DNA from: Bradyrhizobium diazoefficiens
GTDB lineage: Bacteria > Pseudomonadota > Alphaproteobacteria > Rhizobiales > Xanthobacteraceae
Direction: 5' to 3'
DNA: 64,000 nt
NCBI RefSeq assembly: GCF_016616885.1
Contig: NZ_CP067102.1
Span: forward strand, 2,136,501 to 2,200,500
Shown: one piece after another, positions 1 through 7,693 of the stretch
Layout of the letters: each line of letters starts with the position of its first letter
Position numbering within the stretch: position 1 is the first letter of the stretch
The notes under the pieces: model-generated
The model's database searches: none
What the model saw: the letters and a program-made list of their open reading frames with translations, nothing else
Told to the model about the DNA's origin: nothing
Program-made: the position numbers and the translations under genes

Positions 1-2
1 AC

Positions 3-425
3 AGCAAGCGCATGATCATTCGCGTCGAACAGGGTAAAGGCGGCAAGGACCGCAATGCCATGCTGTCGCCGAGCCTGCTCGACCTGTTGCGCGCCTGGTG
101 GAAGGCGGCGCGCCCACAGGGCTGGCTGTTCCCGGGCCGCGATCCGGCGCAGCCAATGACCACCCGCCAGCTCAATCGTGCCTGCCATGCCGCTGCAGGG
201 ATGGCGGAGATCAACAAGCGCGTCTCGTTGCACACTTTGCGGCACAGCTTCGCCACCCACCTCTTGGAGCAGAACATCGACGTCCGCGTCATCCAGGTGC
301 TGCTCGGTCACGCCAAGCTCGATACGACCGCGCTCTATACCCGGGTCGCCACCAAGACGATCAGCGAGGTCATGAGCCCGCTGGAGCACATCGCGGTCAA
401 GCTGAAGGCCCGGCCGCCAGGTTGA
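3..425 (+). CDS. Tyrosine recombinase (phage-integrase family), C-terminal part, cut by the window edge
   Basis: The reading frame is open back to the window edge, so only the C-terminal catalytic half is present (about 140 residues). It carries the tyrosine recombinase signatures: HTLRHSFATHLLE (the H-x-x-R box), the LLGHAKLDTT segment and the nucleophile in LYTRV. Recombinases of this type are commonly found just upstream of IS91-type transposases, and here the transposase frame begins 12 bases after the stop, so the two probably belong to one mobile unit. What is missing lies outside the window. Family assignment is secure; its exact role in the element (integration or helper function) is inferred. 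Confidence 0.85.
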   Translation, partial: SKRMIIRVEQGKGGKDRNAMLSPSLLDLLRAWWKAARPQGWLFPGRDPAQPMTTRQLNRACHAAAGMAEINKRVSLHTLRHSFATHLLEQNIDVRVIQVLLGHAKLDTTALYTRVATKTISEVMSPLEHIAVKLKARPPG

Positions 426-437
426 CGCGAGGCCGGC

Positions 438-1637
438 GTGTCTTGTCCGGCTCTGGAGGTTGCGGATATCTTCCGCGACCGTGGTCCGGCATGGCGACAG
501 GCCCATGCCGGCCACGTCCGCCTCGATCAGTTGAAGGTGATGTCGGCGATCGAGAACTGCCGCACGGCAGCCCTCGGCGGCCATGTCGCGCGCTGCGAAG
601 ACTGTGCCTATACGTCCATCGCCTACAATTCCTGCCGCAACCGGCATTGCCCGAAGTGCCAGGGCGCTGCGGCGAAGCAGTGGCTCGCCGACCGCGAGGC
701 CGAGCTGCTGCCGGTGCCGTATTATCACGTCGTGTTCACGCTGCCGGCCCGGATCGCCGACATCGCCTATCACAACAGGGCGGCCATCTACGATCTACTG
801 TTCAAGATCTCGGCCGAGACGATGCTGACGATCGCCGCCGACCCCAAGCATCTGGGAGCCAGGATCGGCATCACGTCCGTGCTGCACACCTGGGGCTCGG
901 CCATGACCCACCACCCGCATGTCCACATGATCGTGCCGGGCGGCGGCATCTCGCCCGACGGAGAGCGCTGGGTGTCCTGCCGGCCGGGCTTCTTCCTACC
1001 GGTGCGGGTGCTCTCACGCCTGTTTCGGCGGCTGTTCCTGGAGCGCTTTGCCGCCCTCCACCAAGCCGGGCGCCTAAGCTTCTTCGGCAATGACGCTCAT
1101 CTCGCCGCGGCGCAACCATTTGCCGCATTTCTTGCAGCGCTTCGCAAGACGAAATGGGTCGTCTATGCCAAGCGTCCGTTCGGCGGTCCCGAAGCCGTGC
1201 TGGCCTATCTGTCGCGCTATACGCACCGCGTCGCCATCGCCAACAGCCGCCTGATCGCCTTCGACCAGCACGGCGTCACCTTCCGGTGGAAGGATTACCG
1301 GGTCGAAGGCCACGACCGTCTAAAGCAGATGACGCTCGCTACAGACGAGTTCATCCGCCGCTTCCTCATCCACGTCCTGCCAAAGGGCTTCCACCGCATC
1401 CGCCACTACGGCCTGCTCGCGCGTAGCGCCTGCGCCGACAACATCGCACGCGCGCGCGAGCTGCTCGCCATCAAGGATCGTGAGCGTGAGCCCACCGAGA
1501 CCATCGTCGACACCAGCAAGCCGCCGTGTCCATGCTGCGGCGGCCGCATGATCGTCATCGAAGTCTTTGAGCGCGGCGCAACGCCTCGCCACCAGCCGAC
1601 CGCGCCAACCAGCGCCATCAGGATCGACACCTCATGA
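438..1637 (+). CDS. IS91-family (HUH, Y1-type) transposase
   Basis: This 399-residue protein starts at GTG. The N-terminal zinc-binding region contains CEDC and CRNRHCPKCQ. The HUH metal-binding motif is in HPHVHMIVPGGG, and the candidate catalytic tyrosine is in YLSRYTHRVAI. A second Cys pair (CPCCGG) sits near the C-terminus. This is the layout of the IS801/IS1294-like branch of IS91 transposases, which move by rolling-circle replication and can carry flanking DNA. The length fits an intact enzyme. The tyrosine recombinase gene directly upstream supports a two-gene element. The C-terminal residues after the last Cys pair look poorly conserved. Confidence 0.9.
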   Translation: MSCPALEVADIFRDRGPAWRQAHAGHVRLDQLKVMSAIENCRTAALGGHVARCEDCAYTSIAYNSCRNRHCPKCQGAAAKQWLADREAELLPVPYYHVVFTLPARIADIAYHNRAAIYDLLFKISAETMLTIAADPKHLGARIGITSVLHTWGSAMTHHPHVHMIVPGGGISPDGERWVSCRPGFFLPVRVLSRLFRRLFLERFAALHQAGRLSFFGNDAHLAAAQPFAAFLAALRKTKWVVYAKRPFGGPEAVLAYLSRYTHRVAIANSRLIAFDQHGVTFRWKDYRVEGHDRLKQMTLATDEFIRRFLIHVLPKGFHRIRHYGLLARSACADNIARARELLAIKDREREPTETIVDTSKPPCPCCGGRMIVIEVFERGATPRHQPTAPTSAIRIDTS

Positions 1638-1912
1638 GCGCGCAACTGTCGTTCTGCAAAACTGCTCGTCGTGCCCGCCGCCCATCGACCGGCCACGGCG
1701 GAATGCGCCAATACGCTCATCGGTCGCCGCCTATCCGACAACAATTTATCGCCTTCGACCCCGTCCCATATACATTCACCTGTCGCGCCACCGTCGCGCA
1801 GCTCGCTGCATCGGCTCGAATTCCATCGGCCAACTCGCCCGCAGCGCTCAAATCCCCATAGAGCCTGCCGCACCATTCCTGCCCGCCATGCGCGGTTTCC
1901 TCCCTTGGAGGC

Positions 1913-1971
1913 TTTCGGACGCCGGCCGCCCGAATACGCCGCGCCGTCACTCCAGCGGCCGGCATCCGAAA
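1913..1971. repeat. Imperfect inverted repeat (17-bp arms), candidate oriIS-end hairpin
   Basis: The left arm TTTCGGACGCCGGCCGC (1913-1929) pairs with GCGGCCGGCATCCGAAA (1955-1971) with one mismatch, leaving a 25-base loop. It lies about 275 bases downstream of the IS91-type transposase stop, where such elements carry a hairpin near the replication origin end. The structure is seen directly; the role is inferred. Confidence 0.45.
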
Positions 1972-2028
1972 CCCTTCACAAAAGCTGCCGGTCGTCCTGC
2001 TGCGCGGCAAGGTCGGCGATGGGCCCAC

Positions 2029-2398
2029 TTCCAGACGTTTGAAGCGAACACAGAGCTACTTATCGAGACGAGCTCGGCGGGCCATGTAGAGGTGAGTTTC
2101 GTAGTCCATTTCGAATTCTCCTCCGTGACGATCGACTGCTTTGGAAATGTCGTTGAGCAGCTCTTCGCGCATCGTTGGCGTGAGCATCCGGATATCCGAG
2201 CGCGTCCCCATGAAACTGGCGTAGCTTGATGTCGTGTGCGGCCACTTCCATGGATAGCAGCGGCGCTCCACCGGTCCAAACAAGCCCGACTGGTCAAACC
2301 AGCGGCTCGTATGTCGCAGGGATGTTCCCTTGAACTGCTCGAGCAATTGGATGGGTAGTCCTGTCGGAACATGTCCGAAGACGGCCAATGATCCGTCA
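2029..2398. repeat. Direct repeat copy 1 of a methyltransferase 3' segment
   Basis: This segment is a diverged copy of 4348-4759 in the same orientation. The copies differ by scattered substitutions, a 9-base difference near the left end and a 51-base deletion (17 codons) in this copy. The two copies bracket the tetR-eamA pair. Similarity stops abruptly after the shared GATCCGTCA at 2390-2398. Confidence 0.85.
2056..2398 (-). pseudogene. Truncated duplicate of the SAM-dependent methyltransferase at 4366-5145 (C-terminal part only)
   Basis: Read on the minus strand, this matches the last ~130 residues of the intact methyltransferase: GSLAVFGHVPTG, the PWKW segment, TRSDIRMLTPTMREELL and the ending THLYMARR. 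An in-frame stretch of 17 residues (SGPPPEAW through PFKG) is absent. The N-terminal SAM-binding half is missing and is replaced by unrelated sequence upstream of 2398. Without the GxGxG cofactor region it cannot be an active methyltransferase. The frame is nevertheless open through the remnant, so loss of function may be recent. The adjoining IS91-type element is a plausible agent of the duplication. Confidence 0.85.
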
Positions 2399-2710
2399 CA
2401 TGCCTGAGTTACAGCACGAAGCCACGAACCGCTGGGTAGGCGCACTGCCTTTGATTTTGTAGCCCACCAATAGTTCTGCGCCCGACACGCAACAGGTGCT
2501 GCCCGCCGACTTATGGGCGCGGCGGAATTGAGCCTGGCCGTGCGAAACGATGCGACGAAAGGCAATGTCCGCTTTGCCGCTATTGCGGCTAGGGAAGCGA
2601 CGGGGACATCCCAATTGTAGCCCTGACTATCGACTTGCCGGCGGTCATTCCGTTGCTCAGCTCTGGGCCGCGGCGTCGTCCACACGACCCAAAGCGGTCA
2701 CTTGATTTAA
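2399..2710. other. Non-coding stretch between methyltransferase remnant and tetR
   Basis: I recognise no gene here. A minus-strand frame is open across it and runs into the methyltransferase remnant, but its translation resembles nothing I know. A short sequence, CCGCCGACTTATGGGCGCGG (near 2502-2521), recurs with one extra base near 6174-6194, which may mean both places hold remnants of the same lost sequence. Confidence 0.4.
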
Positions 2711-2724
2711 AGACCATTTGGTCT
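2711..2724. promoter_or_regulatory. TetR-type operator upstream of the tetR gene
   Basis: AGACCATTTGGTCT is a near-perfect palindrome (6-base arms AGACCA/TGGTCT). It ends 11 bases before the chosen tetR start. A closely related palindrome precedes the neighbouring transporter gene (3392-3405). Paired matching palindromes upstream of a TetR gene and its neighbour are the usual sign of autoregulation and local control. Confidence 0.75.
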
Positions 2725-2735
2725 ATATCTTTCCA

Positions 2736-3350
2736 ATGAGCAACCGAACCTCAGTGCCGTTGCCCCGCGGTCGCCCGCGGAGTTTCGATGCAGAAGCCGC
2801 TGTTGAACGCGCGATGGGTGTGTTCTGGTCGCGTGGCTATCATGCCACAGCGCTGCCAGACCTTCTTCGTGTGACGAAGCTCTCGCGTGGCAGCCTTTAT
2901 GCTGCTTTCGGTGACAAGCACTCGCTCTTCCTGCGCGCGCTCGATCGTTACATTGCCGATGCCGTGACACGGATGGATATCGAGCTTGACCCTCGCAAGG
3001 AGCCGGTGGACGGCCTGCGGGCCTATCTTGCTGGATATGTTGACCGCACGAGCGGCGCCCACGGTCGGCGTGGATGTCTGGTGATTGCCACAACCATGGA
3101 ACTCGCCGGGCGTGACGCTGACGTTAATCGTCGTATCGCGAGCTTTTTCAAAGTCATGGAGGCGCGAGTGGCGGATGCACTTTCCCGTGCGAAGGCGGCG
3201 GGCAAGTTAGCCGACGGTGTCGACCCTGCAAATGCTGCCCGCATTCTCGTCTGTTTCGTTGAGGGGCTGCGAGTGATCAGCAAAACGGCGCCGACGGGAG
3301 CCATAACCCAAGCCGCGGCCGACGCTCTGCTCGATCGTTTCATCAGGTAA
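2736..3350 (+). CDS. TetR/AcrR-family transcriptional repressor
   Basis: The protein has 204 residues. The N-terminal helix-turn-helix region begins GRPRSFDAEAAVERAMGVFW and continues through GSLYAAFGDKHSLF, the classic TetR recognition helix. The C-terminal part (including GCLVIATTMELAG) is the ligand-binding core typical of the subgroup that controls small efflux or detoxification genes. The ATG at 2736 is preferred because the upstream TTG would place the operator inside the coding region. There is no good Shine-Dalgarno. It lies 70 bases before the eamA-type gene on the same strand, and both promoters carry the AGACC-N4-GGTCT palindrome, so it very likely represses itself and the transporter. 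The ligand is unknown. Confidence 0.9.
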   Translation: MSNRTSVPLPRGRPRSFDAEAAVERAMGVFWSRGYHATALPDLLRVTKLSRGSLYAAFGDKHSLFLRALDRYIADAVTRMDIELDPRKEPVDGLRAYLAGYVDRTSGAHGRRGCLVIATTMELAGRDADVNRRIASFFKVMEARVADALSRAKAAGKLADGVDPANAARILVCFVEGLRVISKTAPTGAITQAAADALLDRFIR

Positions 3351-3391
3351 GCAAACCCGGGGCCGTCCCCACGATCGGCGCGTCGATATCT

Positions 3392-3405
3392 AGACCAATC
3401 GGTCT
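3392..3405. promoter_or_regulatory. TetR-type operator upstream of the transporter gene
   Basis: AGACCAATCGGTCT (arms AGACC/GGTCT) matches the palindrome at 2711-2724 in both half-sites. It sits 15 bases upstream of the transporter start, where repressor binding would block transcription or the start of translation. Confidence 0.75.
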
Positions 3406-3420
3406 TTAAAGGAGAATACC

Positions 3421-4281
3421 ATGTCCGCGATCCAGATTGTTTGCGCGGTGGCCGTTCCTTTGCTCTGGGGTTATCAGTTCGTGGTCATCAAAGTGGGCAT
3501 TACGGAGTTTCCGCCGTTCTTCTTCCTAGCGCTGCGTTTCCTGGCCACCGCGCTCCTGCTTATTCCGTTCGTCAAAAAGCCCACGCGTGAACAGCTGCGT
3601 CCTATCGCAGCCATCTCGCTTTTTCTTGGTGGACTGAACTTCGGGCTCTTCTACGTTGGTCTAGGGCTCGGCTCGGGAAGCATGACGGCTGTCGCATATT
3701 TACTCTCCACACCCTTCACGGTCCTGCTGGCCTGGCCGCTGCTGGCGGAGAGGCCATCTCTCACTACCGTCTCCGGGGTAGTGCTTGCATTTGCCGGCGT
3801 CTTTGTGTTGAGGACGGAGCCCGGCCTGTCGTCAAACGGCCTACCACTGCTGCTGGTGGTCGGAGCTGCCTTCGCCTTCGCGGTATCCAACGTCTTGACG
3901 AAACGCTACGGCCCTTTCGACCCCTTGATGTTGATGGGTTGGGCGTCGCTGTTCACGGTGCCGCAGGTGATGTTGATGTCGTTGCTCCTTGAATATGGGC
4001 AACTGGCGAGCCTCGTCGCTGCGGATGAACGTGGCTGGCTGGCACTCGCCTACACGATTTTTATCGGAGGAATTGTTGGATTTGGCCTTTGGTTCTGGCT
4101 GATCGCTCGCTGCTCCATGGGGCGCGTCGCTCCCTTCGGTCTGCTGCTGCCGGTGTTCGCCTTGATGTCGAGCGCATTGTTTCTTGGCGAGCCGATGACC
4201 CCGAAGTTGATTGTTGGTGCGCTGCTGGCGATCTCTGGTGTTGCCGTGACCCAGTTTAGGCCGAGCGCTCGACCGGTTTGA
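3421..4281 (+). CDS. EamA/DMT-superfamily transporter (RhaT/YdcZ-like exporter)
   Basis: This is a 286-residue inner membrane protein with about ten hydrophobic helices arranged as two EamA halves; the second half begins near residue 148 (FAFAVSNVLTKRYGP). Start ATG 3421 has the ribosome site GGAGAATACC in front. DMT proteins of this kind export small metabolites or amino acids, but the substrate cannot be read from sequence. It is probably co-regulated with the preceding tetR through the shared palindrome. The pair lies between two direct copies of a methyltransferase segment, which suggests it was inserted or duplicated as a unit. Confidence 0.9.
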   Translation: MSAIQIVCAVAVPLLWGYQFVVIKVGITEFPPFFFLALRFLATALLLIPFVKKPTREQLRPIAAISLFLGGLNFGLFYVGLGLGSGSMTAVAYLLSTPFTVLLAWPLLAERPSLTTVSGVVLAFAGVFVLRTEPGLSSNGLPLLLVVGAAFAFAVSNVLTKRYGPFDPLMLMGWASLFTVPQVMLMSLLLEYGQLASLVAADERGWLALAYTIFIGGIVGFGLWFWLIARCSMGRVAPFGLLLPVFALMSSALFLGEPMTPKLIVGALLAISGVAVTQFRPSARPV

Positions 4282-4347
4282 GTTCCCGCTGTTGGCCCAT
4301 CGCTGACCTTGCCGTGCCGCCCGCCGGCCCGACAGCTTCTGACCCGA

Positions 4348-4759
4348 TTCCAGACATTTGAACCGCTACTGATCGAGACCAGTTCGGCGGGCCATGTAGA
4401 GGTGAGTTTCGTAGTCCATTTCGAATTCTCCACCGTGACGATCGACCGCTTTGGAAATGTCGTTGAGCAGCTCTTCGCGCATCGTTGGCGTGAGCATCCG
4501 AATATCTGAGCGCGTCCCCAGGAAATTGGCGTAGCTTGATGTTGTGTGCCGCCACTTCCATGGATAGCAGCGGTGCTCCACCGGTCCAAATAGTGCCGAC
4601 TGGTCAAACCAGCCTTTGAATGGACCGCTGGGCAGGTACCAGGCTTCCGGTGGCGGCCCCGAGCGGCCGGTATGACGCAGGGTTATGTCCCTGAACTGTT
4701 CGAGCAATGGAGCGGGCAGTCCTGTCGGAACATGTCCGAAGACGGCCAATGATCCGTCA
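4348..4759. repeat. Direct repeat copy 2 (within the intact methyltransferase gene)
   Basis: This is the undeleted partner of 2029-2398. It covers the 3' half of the methyltransferase gene plus about 18 bases beyond its stop. It retains the 51 bases missing from copy 1 (about 4614-4664). Confidence 0.85.
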
Positions 4760-5145
4760 GATGAAAGCAATTTCGCCGCCTTCACGAACCGCAACTCCGG
4801 CGAGACCCAGTGCCACGACTGCGCAGCGATGATGAGCCGGAACGGTGCTTTATCCTGTGACCACGCCTCGAACGTCGTCTCGACCAGTTCGACATTACCA
4901 AAATGTGCCAAGCTCTCACGCGCAGCGCGGACCATTTCGGGTCCGGGATCGATCGCAACGATCTGCAAATCTCGCGTCGCGAAGCTCTTTGTTGCCTGCC
5001 CCGTGCCGCAGCCAACTTCGAGAACGGGATCGCCGGGCTTCAGGTCGGCGTATGAAACCACGTCATCGACGAGAGCTTCGGGATAATCAGGGCGTGAGGC
5101 CCTATAGACACGCGCGATCTGATCGAATGTAAAGCGCTGCTCCAT
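4366..5145 (-). CDS. Class I SAM-dependent methyltransferase
   Basis: The protein has 259 residues. The SAM-binding core is clear: VLEVGCGTGQATK (motif I, about residues 42-54), VAIDPGPEMV (motif II, about 63-72) and a motif-IV-like AAQSWHWV. This is the methyltransf_11/25-like family seen in many uncharacterised bacterial enzymes, including 'trans-aconitate methyltransferase-like' proteins. The substrate is unknown. The gene converges on the eamA-type gene, with stops 84 bases apart. A truncated copy of its C-terminal part lies at 2056-2398. Confidence 0.9.
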   Translation of the reverse strand: MEQRFTFDQIARVYRASRPDYPEALVDDVVSYADLKPGDPVLEVGCGTGQATKSFATRDLQIVAIDPGPEMVRAARESLAHFGNVELVETTFEAWSQDKAPFRLIIAAQSWHWVSPELRFVKAAKLLSSDGSLAVFGHVPTGLPAPLLEQFRDITLRHTGRSGPPPEAWYLPSGPFKGWFDQSALFGPVEHRCYPWKWRHTTSSYANFLGTRSDIRMLTPTMREELLNDISKAVDRHGGEFEMDYETHLYMARRTGLDQ

Positions 5146-5637
5146 GGAGTACTCCGCTTCATCAGGGTTGTGAACCTAGCCAAGCAAAGCCATTCGTTGT
5201 CAAGGCATCGCCGCCCGTTCTACAAGCCCTAGCGTTGCCTGACGGGCAAAACACGCTAGCCGTGGGACAATGTGCGCGGCCAAAAATATTTCACTTTACC
5301 GAAATTCGGAAATAACGTATACGTCGTCTCACTCCGGCCCAAGGAAGAGGGGCGTATCGCGATCGTCACGAACGCGGGCCGGACGGCGGTGGACGTGGGT
5401 CACATCGGCGCGACAAGCAATCGCAGGGCGGGCAACCGTGAGCGAAAGCGTCGCGCGCACGACCGGTGTGATCTGCGTACGGCAAAATCGTGTGGTCCTG
5501 GCGCCCGGGGTCTGTGCGCCAAGTCTTGTGGTGATGTGGGGTGCCCAACCGGGCTCTTGCATCAGTGATCGGCAAGGCGACGGGGGCAATAGTGCATCGC
5601 TCCCCGGGGAGAGCGCGACATAAGCCGTCAAACCACT

Positions 5638-5752
5638 GCGCAGGGAAGGCCGGATGTCCTGGCTTCACCTGTATGCCGCTGTGCAAATTCTCTCGCTGCA
5701 ATTTCGCACAGTGGACCGCGGGTGCCAGCCGGCACCCGGTCTTCCCTGCGCC
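5638..5752. repeat. Nested inverted-repeat element, Bradyrhizobium-type intergenic repeat
   Basis: GCGCAGGGAAGGCCGG (5638-5653) is mirrored by CCGGTCTTCCCTGCG (5737-5751). Inside lie CTGTGC/GCACAG (5679-5684 and 5706-5711) and a perfect hairpin GGGTGCC-AGCC-GGCACCC (5720-5737). I recall very similar sequences in many bradyrhizobial intergenic regions. The palindromes are seen directly; membership of a genome-wide family is from memory. Confidence 0.6.
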
Positions 5753-5852
5753 TTCTTTCAATTGAGGGCAAGGCGGACGAGTAAGACTCGGGCGAGACGA
5801 GCCGCGAGGATGCGAACGTGTGTCTGCGATGGAGATACGAATTGAGTGGGGG

Positions 5853-5939
5853 CGTAGGATGGGTAGAGCACTTGCGAAACCCATCATGTTTCCGCGCGGA
5901 GGAAACGTTGATGGGTTTCGCTTCGCTACCCATCCTACG
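5853..5939. repeat. 87-bp palindromic repeat with three nested stems
   Basis: The outer stem is CGTAGGATGGGTAG (5853-5866) with CTACCCATCCTACG (5926-5939). The middle stem is GCGAAACCCATCA (from about 5873) with TGATGGGTTTCGC (5909-5921). The inner stem is GTTTCC with GGAAAC (5888-5893 and 5901-5906). Nearly the whole element can fold into one hairpin. It resembles the 'CGTAGGATGGGTAG' repeats common in Bradyrhizobium. Confidence 0.8.
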
Positions 5940-5949
5940 ACCCTACTGG

Positions 5950-6196
5950 TCGGCCAGCCGATGCTGCCGTTGCGGATCGACTGGTACGTCACCGTGCTCG
6001 ATCTCGGCGATTGCGCGCGCTCTACACGGAAGGCTGGGATCGCGAGGTGCGAACGACCGGCCAGGCTGCAAAGGCAAACCAAGCAGACCATCAACCGCAA
6101 GCGCATCTATCCCCCGCTCACCTGCAGCAAGAGGATCTGTTCGCTGCGGCAGCCCCGAACGTGCAGGCGCCGCCGCCGACTTATGGGGCGCGGTAG
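5950..6196 (+). pseudogene. Possible decayed gene end, function unknown
   Basis: Reading forward, natural-looking protein segments occur in two alternating frames: LPLRIDWYVTVLDLGD, then RALYTEGWDREVRTTGQAAK in another frame, then KQTINRKRIYPP back in the first frame, then QQEDLFAAAAP and PPPTYGAR to a TAG in the second. This pattern suggests one protein end broken by several small indels. I do not recognise the family. The alternative is chance coding-like composition. Confidence 0.35.
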
Positions 6197-6299
6197 CGCT
6201 GGATAACCGAACGATTGCGGCCTCCTGGAAAACCAAGACTATTGTCAATCCATAATTGTCGTGGTTTATTTGCGCTATTTTAAAGAGCAGGATTGCATA

Positions 6300-7508
6300 A
6301 TGATCAAGAGACTCGCTTTCGCCTTTTCGAGTGCCATCTGCCTTTTGGCTGCGACCACCGCGAACGCATACGACGTCAACGATATTCAGAAGGCGGCCTC
6401 CGTTTCGCCGCGCGTTACAAGTTTCGCGCGTCCGCAAGAGGTTTTCGAGTATGATCTGAAGGTCCAAGACTTGTGTGATGCGACGATGAGTCTCAATACG
6501 GTTGCGTCTCACTGGGTTGGTCCAAAACGAGGTGGCTCGAATCCGTTCAGTCATGAATTCTGGGAGATAGAGGATAGATCGATTGCTTTGGCCGCAGTGG
6601 TCACCTTCCCGGACGCGAAAGGCGATCAGATAAAGCAGGTAAAGGTCCCTCTAATAGCGAAGACGAATTTTGGTGACGCGATTGTGCAGAACTGCGAAGG
6701 GACGATTATCAACAACGTCCAAGCCAATGCACGATTGAAGATGCATTTTGAGTTCAAGAGAAGCGAGAAAGTTCGTTTCAATGACCCAGCGAAGCTCCTT
6801 GGTGGTATTGCAAAAGTCGGCAGCAGCGCCGTCGCGCTAAGCGCGCTCCCAGCCTCGGCGGGCGGTATTGGCGCAGTCCTGGTTCCTGCGGTATCTTTTC
6901 TCGAAAAAAATACGTCCGCCATCACAACGCTGAATACCGGCGTCAATGAGATCATGGAATCATTCGCTGATGATAGGGCCCCGGACCCGAGACAATACGA
7001 GATTGGATCAACAGCGAGCACGGTTGTTTATCGCAGCCGTAACGTACCGGTCATTACGATCGTCAAAAATGTTCGCGGCACCGGAGTTATCGTAGAGGGC
7101 CTCAATGGGTGGCCGGGCGTATACGGCGCCTTTACACAAAGGTACGGCGATCTGTCCAACCAGTTTAACAATGCTCAAAGCGCGGCTGACTCACCTTGGT
7201 CGGGCAATCTGCCAAAGTTCTGTAGTAAGCTTCGCGGTTTCTTAGACAACGTCACCAAAGGCGACAGATTTGCGACGGCATTGGGTGTCGGCTATCACGC
7301 CTTCTACAATTCGACGGATTACGCCGGAAAGACATGCCTAAATTCCTGGGAAATTGCAGCACTGAAGTCGCGAAATTTCGCGCCGCCGTTCGAAGGTGCG
7401 TGGCCCACCGATAGGTCGCCTGGCCCGGCAGTGGCCTCGTCATCTCCGGCAAAGCAGAAGAGAGCATCGCTGCCGACGAGCCACGTGCTGCTGGCCCGAG
7501 TGAATTAA
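6300..7508 (+). CDS. Secreted protein of unknown function, orphan
   Basis: The protein has 402 residues. The start ATG at 6300 follows a plausible ribosome site (GAGCAGGA). The N-terminus is a textbook Sec signal peptide (MIKRLAFAFSSAICLLAATT then ANA, cleaved before YDVND), so the product should be periplasmic or exported. The mature part has several Cys residues and a small hydrophobic Gly/Ala-rich stretch near residues 170-200. I recognise no domain. Codon use is visibly more AT-rich than the neighbouring metabolic genes. Together with its place after a repeat and IS-rich stretch, this suggests acquired DNA. A strong hairpin follows the stop at 7568. Confidence 0.75.
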   Translation: MIKRLAFAFSSAICLLAATTANAYDVNDIQKAASVSPRVTSFARPQEVFEYDLKVQDLCDATMSLNTVASHWVGPKRGGSNPFSHEFWEIEDRSIALAAVVTFPDAKGDQIKQVKVPLIAKTNFGDAIVQNCEGTIINNVQANARLKMHFEFKRSEKVRFNDPAKLLGGIAKVGSSAVALSALPASAGGIGAVLVPAVSFLEKNTSAITTLNTGVNEIMESFADDRAPDPRQYEIGSTASTVVYRSRNVPVITIVKNVRGTGVIVEGLNGWPGVYGAFTQRYGDLSNQFNNAQSAADSPWSGNLPKFCSKLRGFLDNVTKGDRFATALGVGYHAFYNSTDYAGKTCLNSWEIAALKSRNFAPPFEGAWPTDRSPGPAVASSSPAKQKRASLPTSHVLLARVN

Positions 7509-7567
7509 CAGCGCGAAAGCCATTGCTGGCGAATGCGAGAGCAATTTGTGCATACTACGCGAAAATG

Positions 7568-7598
7568 AGAAAGCGCCCGTGGGGGGCGGGCGCTTTCT
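7568..7598. terminator. Strong GC-rich hairpin terminator after the secreted-protein gene
   Basis: AGAAAGCGCCCG (7568-7579) pairs perfectly with CGGGCGCTTTCT (7587-7598) around a 7-base loop. The A-rich left shoulder and TTTCT right side are typical of the AAAGCGCCC...GGGCGCTTT terminators of alphaproteobacteria. The stem could work in both directions, although the downstream T-tract is short. Confidence 0.75.
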
Positions 7599-7693
7599 GT
7601 AGTCGACTTGGGGTTGGGGTCGTCTACATATCCACGTGGCGACTTTGGGGGGCTGGTAAAGAGCCGCGTGAATTCCTGAAACTCAAAATCTCC

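Larger units (their letters stand above)
1..2028 (+). mobile_element. IS91-type element (left part outside window), approximate extent
   Basis: The unit comprises the recombinase gene, the HUH transposase gene and about 390 non-coding bases downstream. IS91-type elements have no terminal inverted repeats or target duplications, so the boundaries cannot be read precisely. The strong inverted repeat at 1913-1971 is the best candidate for the origin-end structure of the element. The right boundary is placed where homology to the methyltransferase duplication begins, and that placement is an inference. Confidence 0.5.
5146..6299. other. About 1.15 kb without an intact gene: repeats and decayed sequence
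   Basis: No convincing intact gene is present. From about 5330 to 5850 the sequence resembles a repeated intergenic element I remember from Bradyrhizobium genomes. It contains nested inverted repeats (see 5638-5752). A long hairpin repeat sits at 5853-5939. After it, 5950-6196 looks like a decayed coding end, with natural-looking protein fragments scattered over two forward frames. Confidence 0.55.

Noticed and set aside
5270..5631. Open frames of about 100-117 codons on both strands in the repeat region
   Set aside because: They lie in what looks like a Bradyrhizobium intergenic repeat and have no protein-like features; I think they are commonly mis-annotated.
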